NCBI GenBank assembly: GCA_016234425.1
Contig: JACRCA010000324.1
Location: forward strand, 1-15,177
From: Deltaproteobacteria bacterium
Lineage (GTDB): Bacteria; Desulfobacterota; SM23-61
Direction of reading: 5' to 3'
Length of the DNA: 15,177 nt
Made by a program: the position numbers and the translations under genes. Below the pieces are notes generated by a model that did not search any database, was not told the DNA's origin, and was given only the letters and a program-made list of their open reading frames with translations. Shown here one piece after another: positions 13,829-15,177 of the stretch; position 1 is the first letter of the stretch; the number at the start of each line of letters is the position of its first letter.

Positions 13829-14401
13829 TTAACAATCAATAACAGTTTGGCGAAACTCTCTAAACCTCGGGCAACGGTATTCTATTTTGTCTAAATCAGA
13901 TTCTTTTGCAATTTCTCGCGCCACACCATCTGTATAGGCAACACGTGCCTCCCCTAGAATTTTGTGTAACGTTTGCTTTGGTTGAGGAATAGATTCAAGC
14001 GATTCATTTACCCGAGGTACAGGCTTTCCTGAGCGATCTACTGTAACCCTGGAGATTGCTTCCTCATCTGCAAGAAGCCATGCTTCAAGCTCCTGAGCAA
14101 TGATGATGAATTTCACTTTAAAGGGATAGTTTCGTTTTTCAATTTTACCTCTCATTATCTCCTTTATTTTCTCGGGATCTTCACCATGCGCATCGCGGAT
14201 CACAATAGCCTTGTCGACATGCGATCCCTTCTTTTCGTAGCGAAATGATTCAAGATAGGCTGGGAACCTCGTGATCAACTTATCCTTACCACCACATTTG
14301 CGTGGAATTATTTCTACTTCCATTGAAAAACATTTTTTAATTATTTCTGTAAGCGCTACTTCATCGTATTGACCTTCAATCACTATCCCGTATGTACCCA
14401 T
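13829..14401 (-). CDS. DUF4276-like TOPRIM-fold protein, partner of the adjacent ATPase
   Basis: The 190-residue protein resembles the DUF4276 family, TOPRIM-fold proteins usually encoded next to an OLD/RecF-like ATPase and proposed to act as its nuclease or effector. It begins with a strand ending in a glutamate (YGIVIEGQYDEVAL, Glu9), has the second acidic strand AIVIRDAHGED (65-75, where a DxD-like site reads D-A-H) and the FIIIAQELEAWLLAD segment (98-112) with the EAW motif typical of the family. It starts three bases after the ATPase stop, with a GGGGGA binding site inside the last ATPase codons, so it is translated with it. The replacement of one expected Asp by His72 is worth noting, though it may be normal in this branch. 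The pair parallels other ATPase/TOPRIM defence modules such as PARIS (AriA/AriB). It converges with the helicase operon. Confidence 0.72.
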   Translation of the reverse strand: MGTYGIVIEGQYDEVALTEIIKKCFSMEVEIIPRKCGGKDKLITRFPAYLESFRYEKKGSHVDKAIVIRDAHGEDPEKIKEIMRGKIEKRNYPFKVKFIIIAQELEAWLLADEEAISRVTVDRSGKPVPRVNESLESIPQPKQTLHKILGEARVAYTDGVAREIAKESDLDKIEYRCPRFREFRQTVIDC

Positions 14402-14404
14402 GCA

Positions 14405-15177
14405 TTATCCCCCAAGTGCACCTGAATACCAAAGTTCTCCAAGACCAAGTTCTTTGCGTTCCAAAAGCTCTTTAAGATGTGCTTTTGAGGAAGGCCGTGT
14501 GGACTTCGTAGCACCATTGCTTTTCTCAAACACAATAAGGTCATCAAAATTTACCTTATCAACTAAATACGGCGAATGTGTAGTTACAATGATTTGTGCC
14601 GCTTCTGGGCCCAATTCCTTTTGCCTTTGATTTACTACTTCAACCAGGATTTCTAATAATCTTGGATGTAAATGATTTTCTAATTCTTCAACACAAAACA
14701 CTGGTGCTTCAAAGGGAGCCGGCGCAAAAATTAGGGATAACCATGCCAAAAATAGAATTTCGCCGTCTGACATATGCCAAATAGTAACTGGACGTTCAAG
14801 ATTCTGCTCCTTAGTAATTAAATATGTTGTCGCAAATTGAGTTGGTGGAGTTAGGATTTCTTCCAATCCTGGCAAGCTGTCTTTTGCTGCTTGTTTTATC
14901 AAGCGAAATTCCTCAGGATACCCAGTTTGCAAGGTCATAAACCATGCTGAAAAATTATCACCATTTTCTGCGAGATATTGTTGAGCAACAGCAGCATATG
15001 CCTGTTTCATTATTGCTGGCGATAGGTGATAGTAACGCCAGTTGGAGATATAGCCTTTAACGTCCATCCCTTCCCAACCTGGCACTGAAAATTCTAATGC
15101 AGATCGACTCGGGTTGTCATTAGTAAACGCAATTCGTCCATCTGTGTGGCAGATTTTACCTTGACAATTTCTAAGGT
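14405..15177 (-). CDS. OLD/RecF-like AAA_21 ATPase, N-terminus beyond the window
   Basis: The minus-strand frame stays open through the right edge, so at least 257 residues of the C-terminal part are seen and the Walker A region lies outside. A GTG at 15085 is in frame but is not the start, because typical family sequence (ALEFSVPGW) precedes it. Visible ATPase motifs are the signature MSDGEILFLAW (near 14773-14741), Walker B VFCVEELENHLHP (near 14701-14663, with the double Glu) and the switch histidine in TTHSPYLVD (His at 14576-14578). This is the order in AAA_21/AAA_15 SMC-like ATPases that serve as sensors in OLD-, Gabija- and PARIS-type defence. No TOPRIM domain is fused; that role probably falls to the DUF4276 protein encoded three bases downstream. 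The gene looks richer in A/T than the copper ATPase region, consistent with acquisition by transfer. Confidence 0.85.
   Translation of the reverse strand, partial: LRNCQGKICHTDGRIAFTNDNPSRSALEFSVPGWEGMDVKGYISNWRYYHLSPAIMKQAYAAVAQQYLAENGDNFSAWFMTLQTGYPEEFRLIKQAAKDSLPGLEEILTPPTQFATTYLITKEQNLERPVTIWHMSDGEILFLAWLSLIFAPAPFEAPVFCVEELENHLHPRLLEILVEVVNQRQKELGPEAAQIIVTTHSPYLVDKVNFDDLIVFEKSNGATKSTRPSSKAHLKELLERKELGLGELWYSGALGG

Noticed and set aside
13292..13830. attC site closing a helicase cassette
   Set aside because: No GTTRRRY/RYYYAAC pair with the expected folded arms was found after the helicase gene by eye.
13826..13835. TTGTTAACAA palindrome at the end of the DUF4276 gene
   Set aside because: Ten bases over a stop codon in A/T-rich DNA; likely chance, with no stem or T-run to act as a terminator.

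Overview
The window looks like a bacterial chromosome segment, most likely an uncultivated, anaerobic-type member of the Desulfobacterota or a related lineage. This is an inference from three things: the rplM-rpsI-argC gene order, a small cysteine-rich DUF6485-type protein, and an acyl-CoA metabolism pair (ADP-forming acyl-CoA synthetase alpha subunit plus alpha-methylacyl-CoA racemase). No rRNA or tRNA gene was recognised, so the taxonomy stays tentative.

Layout. Positions 1-2962 (plus strand) hold an acyl-CoA module: the end of an unrecognised gene overlaps the start of an ADP-forming acyl-CoA synthetase alpha subunit, followed by a CaiB/BaiF-type alpha-methylacyl-CoA racemase. Between the last two lie two different 8-bp-period repeats. 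Positions 3033-5414 (minus strand) hold the operon rplM -> rpsI -> argC, then a repeat-filled gap with imperfect terminal inverted repeats, then the DUF6485 gene. rplM has one in-frame TAA at codon 90 but otherwise reads through at exactly the length of E. coli L13. Divergent from rplM is a Cu+-type P1B ATPase (5565-7865, plus strand).

Positions 7866-15177 look like an accessory, probably defence, region. A good sigma70-like promoter (8116-8143) drives the severed N-terminal domain of an integron-type integrase. Its stop overlaps the start of a 1600-residue protein that combines an SF1 helicase, a Vsr-like/REase_MTES_1575 nuclease and, at the extreme C-terminus, a GreA/GreB C-terminal domain. 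A small unrecognised ORF follows. Facing them on the minus strand is a two-gene unit: an OLD/RecF-like AAA_21 ATPase (N-terminus cut by the window edge) and a DUF4276 TOPRIM-like protein.

The most unusual item is the helicase-nuclease-Gre fusion. The Gre C-terminal domain contacts RNA polymerase at the secondary channel in known elongation factors, so the architecture suggests a nuclease effector coupled to transcription. The second is its position: it sits directly behind a broken integrase gene, at a junction carrying a GTTRRRY-type integron core heptamer, and probably uses the integrase promoter. The third is the interrupted rplM.
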